A stretch of DNA of 64,000 bases from Rhizobium metallidurans (GCF_014196505.1 NZ_JACIDW010000001.1:372001-436000), one strand, 5' to 3'. Numbered from the stretch's first letter, positions 9,507-21,381 are shown. A program made the numbers and translations. The notes: generated by a model from the sequence alone, not told the origin.

Positions 9507-10019
9507 TGTGCGAGTGCTTTCGCTTCGGTTTCGTTTTCTGCCCCGACAGCCATAACAGAGCTGAAGCCGGCGCGCAAAATGACCGCCGCGACTTTCGTTC
9601 ATAACAAAATCCAACGCATGGGTCACTTTAGTGTGTATCGACGCGCCGATGCCACCGGGCTAGTGAAGCCCCGCGTCCCAGCCCTGCGGCGGACCACGCA
9701 ATGCCTCCCAAGGCTCTTCCGCGATCGGCTATGCTTCATCCTCAGGACAAGCTTGCCGGTCGCGGCCGAAACCTCCCCTAAAAGCCAATCGAATACAGCG
9801 CGGCGCGGCACGTTTGATGCCGAAGCAGTCGCGCGCAATCCGCCGCCAACTATACTTTATTACGAGCATTAAATTGTTGTAATAAATGAATTAAACGTAA
9901 CCATTTCCTAATTTATATTTAATTTGAAAATACATCTCGTCCGGAAGATATGTATTTCACGCGTTTGCTTCTGGTTAAGCCATCACGCGATCGAGCAACA
10001 CATCCACAGGACGGACATC
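9507..10019. other. Divergent intergenic region between the DeoR-type regulator and degP
   Basis: About 510 bases. The right part (about 9845-9965) is strikingly AT-rich for this genome and contains a perfect 8-base inverted repeat, TTTATTAC (9856-9863) and GTAATAAA (9879-9886), separated by 15 bases. This is a plausible regulator site or promoter-proximal element for the protease gene. No coding sequence is supported here. Confidence 0.45.
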
Positions 10020-11513
10020 ATGTCGAATATCCTCAATCGCCGCCGGTCAGCAGCCCTGCTCGGCGCGGCCATCATAGTTGGCGCCGCTTCGCTTCCCTAT
10101 GCCTTCGAAACGTCGTCGGCCGTTGCGTCGCCGGCGGCGGTCGCCACCTCGCCCAACGGCAGCGGTTCATTCGCCGATATCGTCGACGCCGACAAGCCGG
10201 CGGTCGTGACCATCGTCACGACGACGCAGGCGACCAGCGCGGACAGCCGCACCGACAATTCCGAGATGCAGGAGCAATTCAAGCAGTTCTTCGAACAGCA
10301 GGGCATCCCCGCCCCGCGTCAGGCACCGCGGTCCGGCGAACGCGCGCAGGCCCTCGGCTCAGGCTTCATCGTCAGCCCCGATGGCTATATCGTCACCAAC
10401 AACCACGTCATCGCGAATGCCACCGACATCAAGGTTACGCTCGACGACGGCACGGAATTACCGGGCAAGCTGATCGGCGCCGACGCCAAGGCCGATCTGG
10501 CCGTGGTGAAGATAGAGGCCAACAAGACGCTGCCGACGATCGCCTGGGGCGATTCCGGCAAGCTCAAGTTAGGCGACCAGATTCTTGCGATCGGCAACCC
10601 GTTCGGCATCGGCACCACCGTGACGGCGGGCATCGTCTCGGCGCGCGGAAGGGATCTGAACAGCGGCCCCTACGACGATTTCATCCAGATCGACGCGCCG
10701 ATCAACCACGGCAATTCGGGCGGCCCGCTCGTCGATCGCGACGGTCGTGTCGTCGGCATCAACACCGCCATCTACTCGCCGAACGGCGGCAGCGTTGGCG
10801 TCGGCTTCGCGATCCCGTCCGATCAAGCCAGGACGATCGTCGCCAAGCTGCAGAAGAACGGCTCCATCGAGCACGGCTATCTCGGCGTCCAGATCCAGGG
10901 CGTTAACCAGGATGTCGCCGACGCGATCGGCCTTGCGAAACCGCAAGGCGCACTCGTGGCCGATGTCACCGAAGGCTCTCCCGCGGCCAAGGCCGGCCTC
11001 AAGGCTGGCGACGTGGTCATCAATGTCGGAAGCGATAGCGTCGCATCGCCGAAGGATCTCTCGCGTCTCGTGGCCGACCTGTCGCCCGGCGACAAGCAGA
11101 CCGTCACCGTCTGGCGCGACGGCAAGAGCGTCGAGTTGAAGGTCGCGATCGGCGGAGGCGATGACGGACAGCAGCTCGCTAGCGCCAGCGGCAGCGAAAA
11201 GCAGGCGCAGAGCGGACCCAGGATCGGCGTAGCCCTGGCCGACCTCACCCCCGACATTCGCGCGCGGCTTGGTCTGTCGCAAAAGGTGGAAGGCGCCGTT
11301 GTCGCCAATGTCGCGCCGGACAAACCCGCCGAAAAGGCCGGCCTGCAGACAGGTGACGTCATCCTGTCGGTGAACGACAAGACCGTTCGTGACGCGAGTG
11401 AAGCTAAGAACGCTGTGGCGGATGCAGCAAAGACCGCAAAGAAGTCGGTACTGCTCCTCGTGCAGCGAGGCGGCAACAAGACCTTCGTGGCCGTTCCCTT
11501 CGCTGCGGCCTAG
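10020..11513 (+). CDS. degP: DegP/DegQ-type periplasmic serine protease (Do family)
   Basis: 497 residues from the ATG at 10020, which follows AGGACGGA. An N-terminal signal segment (SAALLGAAIIVGAASLPYAF) is followed by a trypsin-like domain with the full triad: H129 (TNNHVIAN), D159 (KADLAVVKI) and S233 (HGNSGGPLVD). Two PDZ domains follow, at about residues 285-375 (GYLGVQIQGV, SPAAKAGLKAGDVV) and 400-495 (RIGVALADL, KPAEKAGLQTGDVIL). Such proteases degrade or chaperone misfolded envelope proteins. Monocistronic, with a rho-independent terminator just downstream. Confidence 0.95.
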   Translation: MSNILNRRRSAALLGAAIIVGAASLPYAFETSSAVASPAAVATSPNGSGSFADIVDADKPAVVTIVTTTQATSADSRTDNSEMQEQFKQFFEQQGIPAPRQAPRSGERAQALGSGFIVSPDGYIVTNNHVIANATDIKVTLDDGTELPGKLIGADAKADLAVVKIEANKTLPTIAWGDSGKLKLGDQILAIGNPFGIGTTVTAGIVSARGRDLNSGPYDDFIQIDAPINHGNSGGPLVDRDGRVVGINTAIYSPNGGSVGVGFAIPSDQARTIVAKLQKNGSIEHGYLGVQIQGVNQDVADAIGLAKPQGALVADVTEGSPAAKAGLKAGDVVINVGSDSVASPKDLSRLVADLSPGDKQTVTVWRDGKSVELKVAIGGGDDGQQLASASGSEKQAQSGPRIGVALADLTPDIRARLGLSQKVEGAVVANVAPDKPAEKAGLQTGDVILSVNDKTVRDASEAKNAVADAAKTAKKSVLLLVQRGGNKTFVAVPFAAA

Positions 11514-11520
11514 TGTTCGG

Positions 11521-11556
11521 AAGGACCGGCGTCACCCCACACCGGTCCTTTTATTG
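11521..11556 (+). terminator. Rho-independent terminator of the degP-type gene
   Basis: A perfect 9-base stem, AAGGACCGG (11521-11529) with CCGGTCCTT (11542-11550), has a 12-base loop and is followed by TTTATT. It lies 8 bases after the protease stop. The gene beyond is convergent; read leftward, the stem is preceded by A residues but has no U tract after it, so it mainly serves the plus-strand transcript. Confidence 0.88.
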
Positions 11557-11591
11557 GTTGATAGCGGATATTGTCGAACCAGCCGCCTGGC

Positions 11592-12758
11592 TTACCGCAC
11601 GCCGAAGACACCGACGAAGTTCTTCATGCGCTCGGTTGCCAGCTCCGGCCGGTCGAGCACGTTTGCCTTGTCGGCAAGGCGGAAGATATCCGCGTAGTGA
11701 TTGATTCCGCGCGCCGACTGCATGCCGGCGGGCAGGCTGAAATGGCTCTGGTGACCGTTCAGCCAGGCCAGGAAGACCACTCCCGCCTTGTAATACTGCG
11801 TCGGCGCCTCGAAGATCTTGCGCGACAGCGGCACCGTCGGCTCGATGACGGATCGGAACGTCGTGGTGTCTCCCGCAGCCAGCGACGCGAGCGCCTTCGA
11901 GGCGGACGGCGCCACGGCGTCGAAAATGCCGAGAAGCGCATGGCTGTAGCGCTTGCCATCGCCCTCTATCAATTCCGCGTAGTTGAAATCGTCACCGGTG
12001 AAGCACATCACGCCCTCGGGAAGTCGGTCGCGAAGCTGCACTTCCTTGGCGTTGTCGAGCAATGAGATCTTGATCCCCTCGACCTTCTCCCGGTTCTCCT
12101 TGATGATCGCCAATGCGCATTCCAGCGCCGGCTCGAACTCGGCGTTTCCCCAGTAACCGGCAAGGTTGGGATCGAACATGTCGCCCAGCCAGTGCAGCAC
12201 AACCTTGTCCTTCGCCTGCGAGAGAATGCGGCTATAGACCTTGATGTAATCGTCAGGCGATTTAGCGACGCGGGCAAGCGCGCGGCTCGCCATCATGATG
12301 GCGCGGCCACCATGCTTTTCCACGAATTCGATCTGCGTCTCATAGGCCTTGATGACATCATCCAGCGAGCGTGCATCGGCAGCCGCGAGATGGTCCGTGC
12401 CGGCGCCACAGGCGAGATCCGCACCTTCGACATGGCGCGCCTCTTCCAGCGAACGGCGAATAAGTTCCTGCGCGCCCGCCCAATCGAGCCCCATCCCGCG
12501 CTGCGAGGTGTCCATGGCTTCGGCGATCTTGAAGCCCAGGCTCCAAAGATGACGCCTGAAGGCAATCGTCGTATCCCAATCGATCGCAGGCTTGCCCCAG
12601 GGATCCAGATCCCGGCGCGGATCGGAGACGACGTGGGCCGCCGCATAGGCAATCCGATTGAATACCGGTGGTTTGGACGGGCGCTCGATCGGGGTTCCGA
12701 CCATGCGGTATTCACTCACGGCGCCGTCGGCTTCAGGCAGATTCAAAGTCAAGCTCAT
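11592..12758 (-). CDS. DUF993 protein, dihydrodipicolinate-synthase-like aldolase
   Basis: 388 residues from the ATG at 12758, which has GGAGGA just upstream. The fold is inferred to be a DHDPS/N-acetylneuraminate-lyase-type TIM barrel. The segment EGIKISLLDN places K230 where these class I aldolases carry the Schiff-base lysine, and VVLHWLGDMFDP aligns with the strand that normally carries the catalytic tyrosine; here that position is His/Trp. Expected chemistry is aldol cleavage or condensation of a 2-oxo acid, but the substrate is unknown. It is transcribed away from the LacI-type regulator. Its promoter region holds one of two matching operators, so it belongs to the same regulon as the plus-strand operon. 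Confidence 0.85.
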   Translation of the reverse strand: MSLTLNLPEADGAVSEYRMVGTPIERPSKPPVFNRIAYAAAHVVSDPRRDLDPWGKPAIDWDTTIAFRRHLWSLGFKIAEAMDTSQRGMGLDWAGAQELIRRSLEEARHVEGADLACGAGTDHLAAADARSLDDVIKAYETQIEFVEKHGGRAIMMASRALARVAKSPDDYIKVYSRILSQAKDKVVLHWLGDMFDPNLAGYWGNAEFEPALECALAIIKENREKVEGIKISLLDNAKEVQLRDRLPEGVMCFTGDDFNYAELIEGDGKRYSHALLGIFDAVAPSASKALASLAAGDTTTFRSVIEPTVPLSRKIFEAPTQYYKAGVVFLAWLNGHQSHFSLPAGMQSARGINHYADIFRLADKANVLDRPELATERMKNFVGVFGVR

Positions 12759-12785
12759 GGGGTCCTCCTCAAGACGAGGCCAATG

Positions 12786-12814
12786 CAATAATTTGGATCG
12801 TTCCAAATTGCAAG
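12786..12814 (-). promoter_or_regulatory. LacI-type operator inside the promoter of the DUF993 gene
   Basis: AATTTGGATCGTTCCAAATT at 12791-12810 is a 20-base palindrome with one mismatched pair at the centre. Read on the minus strand it is framed by TTGCAA (12814-12809) and TATTGC (12791-12786), 17 bases apart, so it fills a plausible -35/-10 spacer. Its core TTGGAACGWTCCAA matches the second operator at 12975-12988. Confidence 0.75.
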
Positions 12815-12965
12815 CATGTTTTTGGCCCTGAAAGCTGCCCGCAACATCTCACTCTTGCCGATGCGCGAACGATGATATTCATTGTTTTTCGATATTATTT
12901 TGCACTGCAGCTAATACTTTCGGCAAGTTCGTCCACGGACATCGTCCTCCGCCGACCGACTCCGC

Positions 12966-12995
12966 TTGACAAAGTTGGAACGTTCCAATTATTAA
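12966..12995 (+). promoter_or_regulatory. LacI-type operator inside the promoter of the catabolic operon
   Basis: TTGGAACGTTCCAA at 12975-12988 is a perfect 14-base palindrome with a central CG, the hallmark of LacI/GalR operators. It sits between a consensus -35, TTGACA (12966-12971), and a -10-like TATTAA (12990-12995), spaced 18 bases. A repressor bound there would block RNA polymerase. The regulator ATG is 36 bases downstream of the -10. Confidence 0.82.
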
Positions 12996-13030
12996 CAGTG
13001 AAAATTGGCACAGACCAAGGGAGGACTTTC

Positions 13031-15078
<2,048 letters not shown>

Positions 15079-15081
15079 GAG

Positions 15082-16695
15082 ATGAGCAAGCACATCACCC
15101 CATCGCAAGCCGCTGACCTGATCCCCGATGGCGCTGTCGTTTCGGTTTCCTCGTCCAGTGGTCTCGGCTGCCCAGATCTGATGCTGAAAGCGATCGGCGA
15201 GCGCTTCGAGGCCACCGGTCATCCGCGCGACATCACCACGCTGCACCCGATCGCCGCCGGCGACATGAGCGGTATCAAGGGCATCGACCACATCGCGCGC
15301 AAGGGTCTCCTGAAGCGGATCATCGGTGGCTCCTACCCTTCCGGCCCGTCGACCGCCGAGCCGCCCCTGATCTGGCGGATGATATCAGGCAACGAAATTC
15401 CGGCCTACAACATTCCCTCCGGTGTGATGTTCGACATGCACCGCGAGGCTGCCGCCAAGCGGCCCGGCGTTCTGACGAAGGTGGGGATGGATACGTTCGT
15501 GGACCCGAAGCGTCAGGGCTGCGCGATGAACGCCGCCGCTCAGGAAACGCCCGTGGTCAAGCGCGTCTCCTTCGAGGGCGACGACTGGCTCTATTTCCCG
15601 GCGATCACGCCCGATGTCACGATCGTCAGGGCGACGACCGCCGACGAGCACGGCAACCTGACCTATGAGCACGAAGGAGCCTATCTGGGCGGGCTCGACC
15701 AAGCGCTCGCGGCGCGCAACAATGGCGGCATCGTCATCGCGCAGGTCAAGCGCATCACCAAGCAGGGTTCGCTGAAACCGCACGATGTGCGCGTGCCGGG
15801 CATGCTGGTGGACTACGTCATCGTCGATCCCGAACAGAAGCAGACGACGCAAACGCTCTACGACCCAGCGATTTCGGGCGAGATCTTCCGCCCGCTCGAT
15901 ACGTTCCGCGTGCCCGAATTCAACATCCAGAAGGTGATCGCGCGTCGCGTCGCGCAGGAGCTTCAGGCCAACAGCTGCGTCAACCTCGGCTTCGGCATCT
16001 CGGCGAATGTTCCGCGCATCCTGATGGAAGAGGGACAGCATGGGGCGGTTACCTGGGTGATCGAGCAGGGCGCGGTCGGCGGCGTGCCGCTGCTCGACTT
16101 CGCCTTCGGCTGCGCCTCGAACGCCGATGCCTACATGCCATCGCCCTACCAGTTCACCTATTTCCAGGGTGGCGGTTTCGATGCGTCGCTGTTGTCCTTC
16201 CTGGAGATCGGCCGGGATGGCTCGGTCAACGTCTCCAAGCTCTCCTTCCGCCCGCATGTGACGGCTGGAGCCGGCGGCTTCGTCGATATCACCGCACGCG
16301 CCCGCAAGATTGTCTTCTCCGGCATGTTCAATGCCGGCGCCAAGCTCGGCATCGCCGATGGCAAGCTTGTTATCGAGAAGGAAGGCAAGCTGAAGAAGTT
16401 GGTCAACGAGGTCGAGCACGTGACCTTCTCCGGCCGCCGGGCGATCGAACAGGGGCAGGACATCACTTACGTGACCGAACGTTGCGTGATGAAGCTCACC
16501 CCTGACGGGATCTTGCTCAGCGAAATCGCACCCGGGATCGACCTGCAGACCCATATTCTCGACCAATCGGAATTCCCGCTCTTGGTCGCCAAGGACCTCA
16601 AGGTGATGGACGCCAGGCTGTTTGCGGAAGAGCCGATCGGATTATCGCTGCCGGTGAAAAGCGCCCGCGTTCTGGAGGGCACCTTCCATGAGTAG
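15082..16695 (+). CDS. Acyl-CoA:acetate/3-oxoacid CoA-transferase (fused alpha and beta, YdiF-like)
   Basis: 537 residues, with both halves of a family I CoA-transferase in one chain: the alpha part at about residues 1-270 and the beta part at about 280-530 (LGFGISANVPRIL). The catalytic glutamate is E328 in VIEQGAVGGVP, the position that forms the glutamyl-CoA thioester in YdiF and SCOT. It moves CoA between short-chain acids, so the pathway yields or uses a free acid that must be activated. The last 8 bases overlap the enoyl-CoA hydratase gene. Confidence 0.92.
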   Translation: MSKHITPSQAADLIPDGAVVSVSSSSGLGCPDLMLKAIGERFEATGHPRDITTLHPIAAGDMSGIKGIDHIARKGLLKRIIGGSYPSGPSTAEPPLIWRMISGNEIPAYNIPSGVMFDMHREAAAKRPGVLTKVGMDTFVDPKRQGCAMNAAAQETPVVKRVSFEGDDWLYFPAITPDVTIVRATTADEHGNLTYEHEGAYLGGLDQALAARNNGGIVIAQVKRITKQGSLKPHDVRVPGMLVDYVIVDPEQKQTTQTLYDPAISGEIFRPLDTFRVPEFNIQKVIARRVAQELQANSCVNLGFGISANVPRILMEEGQHGAVTWVIEQGAVGGVPLLDFAFGCASNADAYMPSPYQFTYFQGGGFDASLLSFLEIGRDGSVNVSKLSFRPHVTAGAGGFVDITARARKIVFSGMFNAGAKLGIADGKLVIEKEGKLKKLVNEVEHVTFSGRRAIEQGQDITYVTERCVMKLTPDGILLSEIAPGIDLQTHILDQSEFPLLVAKDLKVMDARLFAEEPIGLSLPVKSARVLEGTFHE

Positions 16696-17467
16696 CGGAA
16701 CCGTGCGCGTCGATATCGACGGCTCCCTCGCCATCATAACCGTATCGCGGCCCGAGAAGCTGAATGCGCTCGACCTCGACATGCTGAAGGCTCTGTCGGA
16801 AGCAGCCGACGCGGTGGAAGCCAATCCGGATGTGCATGTCGCCATCCTTACCGGCGAAGGCAAGGCCTTCTCGGCAGGCGGAGACATCAAGGCCTGGGGG
16901 CACATGGCGCCGCAGGAGTTTGGGCATGCCTGGGTTCGCTACGGCCATCGTGTCTTCGAGCGGCTCGCCACGCTTCGCGTTCCCCTGATCGCGGCGCTGA
17001 ACGGTCATGCGCTCGGCGGTGGGCTGGAACTGGCAGGCCTTGCCGATATCAGGATCGCCGAAGAGCAGATCAAGATCGGCCTTCCGGAAACGGGCCTCGG
17101 CATGATCCCCGGCTGGTCGGGCACGCAGCGTCTCGTCAAGCGGTTCGGCGCGCAGATCGTCCGCCGCATGGCGCTGGGCGGCGAGATCTTCACCGCCGAG
17201 GAAGCCCGCCAGTTCGGCATGGTCGATATGGTCGTGGCTACCGGCACCGCTGTCGATGCGGCACGAGACTATGCCAGCCGCGTCGCGACGCGTGGACCGG
17301 CGGCACTCGAGATCACCAAGCTGATGATCGCGTCGGCCAATGGCGAGGACAACGGCACAGCGGTTGAGGCGCTCGGCTCAATCCTGGTCGCCAAGACCGG
17401 CGACCTCAAGGAAGGCGTTACCGCATTCAGCGAGAAACGCCCGGCACAGTTCAAGGGAGAATGGTAA
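16688..17467 (+). CDS. Enoyl-CoA hydratase/isomerase family protein
   Basis: 259 residues, crotonase fold. The oxyanion-hole segments are KAFSAGGDIKAW and ALNGHALGGGLELAG. Both catalytic glutamate positions of hydratases are filled (LELAG and LPETGLGMIPG), so hydratase rather than pure isomerase activity is plausible. The start overlaps the CoA-transferase end by 8 bases and the stop TAA overlaps the next ATG (TAATG). It probably acts on the CoA ester made by the preceding enzyme. Confidence 0.93.
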   Translation: MSSGTVRVDIDGSLAIITVSRPEKLNALDLDMLKALSEAADAVEANPDVHVAILTGEGKAFSAGGDIKAWGHMAPQEFGHAWVRYGHRVFERLATLRVPLIAALNGHALGGGLELAGLADIRIAEEQIKIGLPETGLGMIPGWSGTQRLVKRFGAQIVRRMALGGEIFTAEEARQFGMVDMVVATGTAVDAARDYASRVATRGPAALEITKLMIASANGEDNGTAVEALGSILVAKTGDLKEGVTAFSEKRPAQFKGEW

Positions 17468-18975
17468 TGACGGTACTGGTCACCCCGAAGGCGCTTGCCA
17501 ATCAGACGGTTCGCGACTTCAAGATGCTGATCGACGGCAAGTGGATCTCCGGCAATGCCGCTCCGATCGAGCGTGTCGCGCCGAGCCACGGCGTCGTCGT
17601 CAGCCGCTTCCAGGCCGGAAGCAAAGCGGACGCCTTGCGCGCGATTGCCGCCGCCCGCAAGGCGTTCGACACCGGGCCGTGGCCGCGCATGACGGCATCC
17701 GAGCGCTCCGCGATCCTGCTCAAGGCCGCCGATCTCATCGCCGCCAGGGCCGATGAGCTTGCCTATCTCGATGCGATCGAGGCCGGCAAGCCGATCAGCC
17801 AGGTTAAGGGCGAGATCGCAGGATCGGTCGATATCTGGCGCTATGCCGCCGCTCTTGCCCGCGACCTGCATGGCGAAAGCTACAACACGCTCGGCGACGG
17901 CACACTCGGTGTCGTGCTGCGCGAGGCGATCGGTGTCGTCTCGATCATCACGCCGTGGAATTTCCCATTCCTGATCGTCGGCCAGAAGCTGCCCTTCGCG
18001 CTCGCGGCGGGCTGCACCTGCGTCGTCAAGCCCTCGGAACTGACTTCGGGCTCGACGATCGTGCTTGGTGAAATTCTGCAGGAAGCCGGTGTTCCCGATG
18101 GCGTCGTCAACATAGTGACCGGCACGGGCGCCGAAGTCGGTGCGATCATGACGGCTCACCCCGACGTCGACATGGTTTCATTCACCGGCTCGACCGGCGT
18201 TGGTAAGCTGACGATGACCAATGCGGCGCAGACACTGAAGAAGGTCTCGCTGGAGCTCGGCGGCAAGAACCCGCAGATCGTTTTCCCGGATGCGGACCTC
18301 GACGCCTTCATCGACGCGGCCGTGTTCGGCGCCTATTTCAACGCCGGCGAATGCTGCAATGCAGGCTCGCGGCTGATCCTGCACAAGTCCATCGCGAGCG
18401 ATGTGGTGGCGCGCGTTGCGGCGCTCGCCAAGCATGTGAAGGTCGGCGACCCCCTCGACCCGACCACGCAGGTCGGCGCGATCATCACGCCGCAGCATTT
18501 CGACAAGATCGCCGGCTACGTCGCGGCGGCAAAGAGCGCCGGCGCCGAAGTCGCCCATGGCGGTGGTGCGCTGGATCTTGGTATGGGTCAGTTCATGGCG
18601 CCGACCATTCTCTCCCAGGTGACGCCAGGGATGACGGTCGCGCGCGAGGAGGTGTTCGGACCCGTTCTTTCCGTCCTCACGTTCGACACCGCTGAGGAAG
18701 CGATCGAGATCGCCAACTCCATCGATTACGGCCTCTCGGCCGGCGTCTGGAGCAAGGATTTCGATACATGCCTGACGATCGGGCGTAGAATACGCGCGGG
18801 AACCGTCTGGATGAACACGTTCATGGACGGCGCATCGGAGCTGCCGTTCGGGGGATACAAGCAGTCCGGCCTCGGACGCGAACTCGGTCGCCATGCGGTG
18901 GAGGATTACACCGAGACGAAGACGCTCAACATGCATATCGGCAGCCGCACTAACTGGTGGATGCCCAGGACCTGA
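17467..18975 (+). CDS. NAD(P)-dependent aldehyde dehydrogenase
   Basis: 502 residues. The ATG at 17467 is chosen over the one at 17461 because the GGGAGA ribosome-binding site is then correctly spaced. Motifs: TPWNFPFLI (substrate-positioning Asn), [10 protein letters not shown] (cofactor), [12 protein letters not shown] (general-base Glu) and [10 protein letters not shown] with the nucleophile C297. The C-terminal [15 protein letters not shown] is typical. It would oxidise an aldehyde released in the pathway, possibly by the DUF993 aldolase, to its acid. Confidence 0.95.
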   Translation: MTVLVTPKALANQTVRDFKMLIDGKWISGNAAPIERVAPSHGVVVSRFQAGSKADALRAIAAARKAFDTGPWPRMTASERSAILLKAADLIAARADELAYLDAIEAGKPISQVKGEIAGSVDIWRYAAALARDLHGESYNTLGDGTLGVVLREAIGVVSIITPWNFPFLIVGQKLPFALAAGCTCVVKPSELTSGSTIVLGEILQEAGVPDGVVNIVTGTGAEVGAIMTAHPDVDMVSFTGSTGVGKLTMTNAAQTLKKVSLELGGKNPQIVFPDADLDAFIDAAVFGAYFNAGECCNAGSRLILHKSIASDVVARVAALAKHVKVGDPLDPTTQVGAIITPQHFDKIAGYVAAAKSAGAEVAHGGGALDLGMGQFMAPTILSQVTPGMTVAREEVFGPVLSVLTFDTAEEAIEIANSIDYGLSAGVWSKDFDTCLTIGRRIRAGTVWMNTFMDGASELPFGGYKQSGLGRELGRHAVEDYTETKTLNMHIGSRTNWWMPRT

Positions 18976-19079
18976 CAGCCGGCGGGGAGCCGGTCTGCAG
19001 AAACCACGCTCGAGGAGGGCGGGGGATACGGAACGAGAATGGGTCTCGTTTCGCGAACTTGAAAACGGGAGGTTTTCAA

Positions 19080-20342
19080 ATGCGCAGATTTCTAACGGCG
19101 ACCGCCTTGGTCGCATTGGCGGTTGGTGCTGTGGGCGGTTTGGCGCGCGCTGCCGATGTCAAGGAAGTGCAGATGCTGCATTGGTGGACGTCGGGTGGCG
19201 AAGCCGCCGCGCTCAACGTGCTGAAGGGCGACCTGGCGAAGGAAGGCTACGCGTGGAAAGACGTGCCCGTCGCCGGTGGTGGTGGCGACGCCGCGATGAC
19301 CGCGCTGAAGGCGATGGTGGCGGCCGGGACCTATCCGACGGCTTCGCAGATGCTCGGCTACACCGTTCTCGACTATGCGCAAGCCGGTGTGATGGGCGAT
19401 CTCACCGAAACGGCGAAGAAGGAAGGCTGGGACAAGTCGGTCCCGGAAGCGCTGCAGAAGTTCTCCGTCTATGACGGCAAGTGGGTCGCGGCACCGGTGA
19501 ACGTTCACTCCGTCAACTGGCTGTGGATCAACAAGGCCGTGATGGACAAGATCGGCGGCACGCAGCCGAAGACCTTCGAGGACCTGATTGCCCTGCTCGA
19601 CAAGGCAAAGGCCGCAGGTGTGACACCGCTCGCGCTCGGCGGACAGAACTGGCAGGAAGCCACCATGTTCGACAGCGTCGTGCTGTCGACCGGTGGACCG
19701 GAGTTCTACAAGAAGGCCTTCAACGAACTCGACGGGGAGTCGCTGAAGTCCGACACGATGAAGAAGTCCTTCGACAACCTTGCCACGCTGATCAAGTATG
19801 TCGATCCGAACTTCTCCGGCCGTGACTGGAACCTTGCGACCGCCATGGTCATCAAGGGTGATGCGCTGGTGCAGGTCATGGGTGACTGGGCCAAGGGCGA
19901 ATTCGTCGCCGCCAAGAAGAAGCCCGACACCGACTTCCTTTGCTACCGCTTCCCCGGCACCGACGGCAGCGTGATCTACAACTCCGACATGTTCGGCATG
20001 TTCAACGTGCCCGACGATCGCAAGGCCGCTCAAGTGGCACTTGCAACGGCCACGCTGTCGAAGAGCTTCCAGTCGGCGTTCAACGTCGTCAAGGGTTCGG
20101 TTCCCGCCCGTACGGACGTGCCGGACACCGACTTCGACGCCTGCGGCAAGAAGGGCATCGCCGACCTGAAGGCAGCCAACGAAGGCGGCACGCTGTTCGG
20201 CTCGCTGGCACAGGGCTATGGCGCGCCTCCGGCCGTTGCCAACGCCTACAAGGACGTCGTCTCGAAGTTCGTTCACGGCCAGATCAAGACCTCCGACCAG
20301 GCCGTCGAGGAACTCGTGAAGGCGATCGACGACGCCAAGTAA
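19080..20342 (+). CDS. Sugar ABC transporter, periplasmic substrate-binding protein
   Basis: 420 residues from the ATG at 19080 after GGGAGG. The signal peptide is [20 protein letters not shown], with a likely cut after LARA. Family 1 extracellular solute-binding fold: [19 protein letters not shown], then [20 protein letters not shown] and [16 protein letters not shown]. It resembles glucose/mannose-type (GtsA-like) binding proteins. It is separated from the dehydrogenase gene by 104 bases and followed by a strong stem-loop. The ligand is not readable from sequence. Confidence 0.93.
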   Translation: MRRFLTATALVALAVGAVGGLARAADVKEVQMLHWWTSGGEAAALNVLKGDLAKEGYAWKDVPVAGGGGDAAMTALKAMVAAGTYPTASQMLGYTVLDYAQAGVMGDLTETAKKEGWDKSVPEALQKFSVYDGKWVAAPVNVHSVNWLWINKAVMDKIGGTQPKTFEDLIALLDKAKAAGVTPLALGGQNWQEATMFDSVVLSTGGPEFYKKAFNELDGESLKSDTMKKSFDNLATLIKYVDPNFSGRDWNLATAMVIKGDALVQVMGDWAKGEFVAAKKKPDTDFLCYRFPGTDGSVIYNSDMFGMFNVPDDRKAAQVALATATLSKSFQSAFNVVKGSVPARTDVPDTDFDACGKKGIADLKAANEGGTLFGSLAQGYGAPPAVANAYKDVVSKFVHGQIKTSDQAVEELVKAIDDAK

Positions 20343-20358
20343 TCGGCTCCAATCATGG

Positions 20359-20386
20359 TCTTCCCCGCCTCACATGGCGGGGAAGA
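20359..20386 (+). repeat. Intercistronic stem-loop after the binding-protein gene
   Basis: Perfect 11-base stem TCTTCCCCGCC / GGCGGGGAAGA with a 6-base loop, 16 bases after the binding-protein stop and without a U tract. This fits an mRNA-stabilising or partial-termination element that raises binding-protein yield over the permeases. Confidence 0.7.
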
Positions 20387-20427
20387 TATCGACTGCCAAC
20401 GTCACCCTTGGGAGGGGGATGAATGTT

Positions 20428-21381
20428 ATGAGCACTATCGCTACCACCAAACCAGAAGTCGCGGCGCGGCGCGGAACGACGTTTTCCATGCGCGGCTGGC
20501 TGCAGGACGCGTTGCCGAAAATCGTGCTTGCGCCGAGCTTCGCCATCACGCTGGTCTTCGTCTACGGCTTCATCCTCTGGACGGTCTATCTGTCCTTCAC
20601 CAATTCCAAGACCTTTCCGTCCTACGCGCTGACCGGGCCTCGCGCCTATCAACGGCTCTGGCGCTGGACCTTCGAGAGCGACCCGCCGTCGTCCTGGTAC
20701 ACATCGATCACCAACATGGGGATCTTCGGCTTTCTCTATATCGCGATCTGCCTGGGGCTCGGGCTGCTGCTCGCCATCCTGCTCGACCAGAAGATCCGCG
20801 GCGAGGGCATCCTGCGGCCGATCTTCCTCTATCCGATGGCGCTGTCCTTCATCGTGACCGGCGTCGCCTGGAAATGGTTCCTCGATCCGGGCCTCGGGCT
20901 GGAACAGACGCTGCATAATTTCGGCTGGACGAGCTTTCACTTCGACTGGATCAAGAACAAGGACTTCGTCATCTACACCGTGGTCATCGCCGGCGTCTGG
21001 CAGGCATCCGGTTTCGTCATGGCGATGTTCCTGGCGGGGCTGCGCGGCATCGACAGCGAGATCATGAAGGCGGCGCAGATCGATGGCGCCTCAACGGTGC
21101 AGCTCTATCGCCGCATCATCATCCCGCTTCTGAGGCCCGTCTTCCTCTCCGCCTTCATCGTGCTCGCGCACATGGCGATCAAGTCCTACGACCTCGTGGT
21201 CGCGCTGACCTCGGGCGGTCCCGGCGGCTCGGCCTGGCTGCCGTCCAACTTCATGTACGAATACACATTCAAGCGCAACGAGATGGCCGTCGGCTCGGCC
21301 AGCGCCGTGATCATGCTGATGACCATCTCCGCGATCATCATTCCCTATCTCTATTCGGAACTGCGGGAGAAATCGCGATGA
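20428..21381 (+). CDS. Sugar ABC transporter permease (MalF/UgpA-like)
   Basis: 317 residues. The ATG at 20428 (MSTIATTKPEV) is preferred, since the GGGAGGGGG upstream directly abuts the other candidate ATG at 20419. About six transmembrane helices. The ABC permease EAA loop reads EIMKAAQIDGASTVQLYRRI, followed by IPLLRPVFLSAFIV. It forms the inner-membrane channel with the next gene product. The stop overlaps the next start by four bases. Confidence 0.93.
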   Translation: MSTIATTKPEVAARRGTTFSMRGWLQDALPKIVLAPSFAITLVFVYGFILWTVYLSFTNSKTFPSYALTGPRAYQRLWRWTFESDPPSSWYTSITNMGIFGFLYIAICLGLGLLLAILLDQKIRGEGILRPIFLYPMALSFIVTGVAWKWFLDPGLGLEQTLHNFGWTSFHFDWIKNKDFVIYTVVIAGVWQASGFVMAMFLAGLRGIDSEIMKAAQIDGASTVQLYRRIIIPLLRPVFLSAFIVLAHMAIKSYDLVVALTSGGPGGSAWLPSNFMYEYTFKRNEMAVGSASAVIMLMTISAIIIPYLYSELREKSR

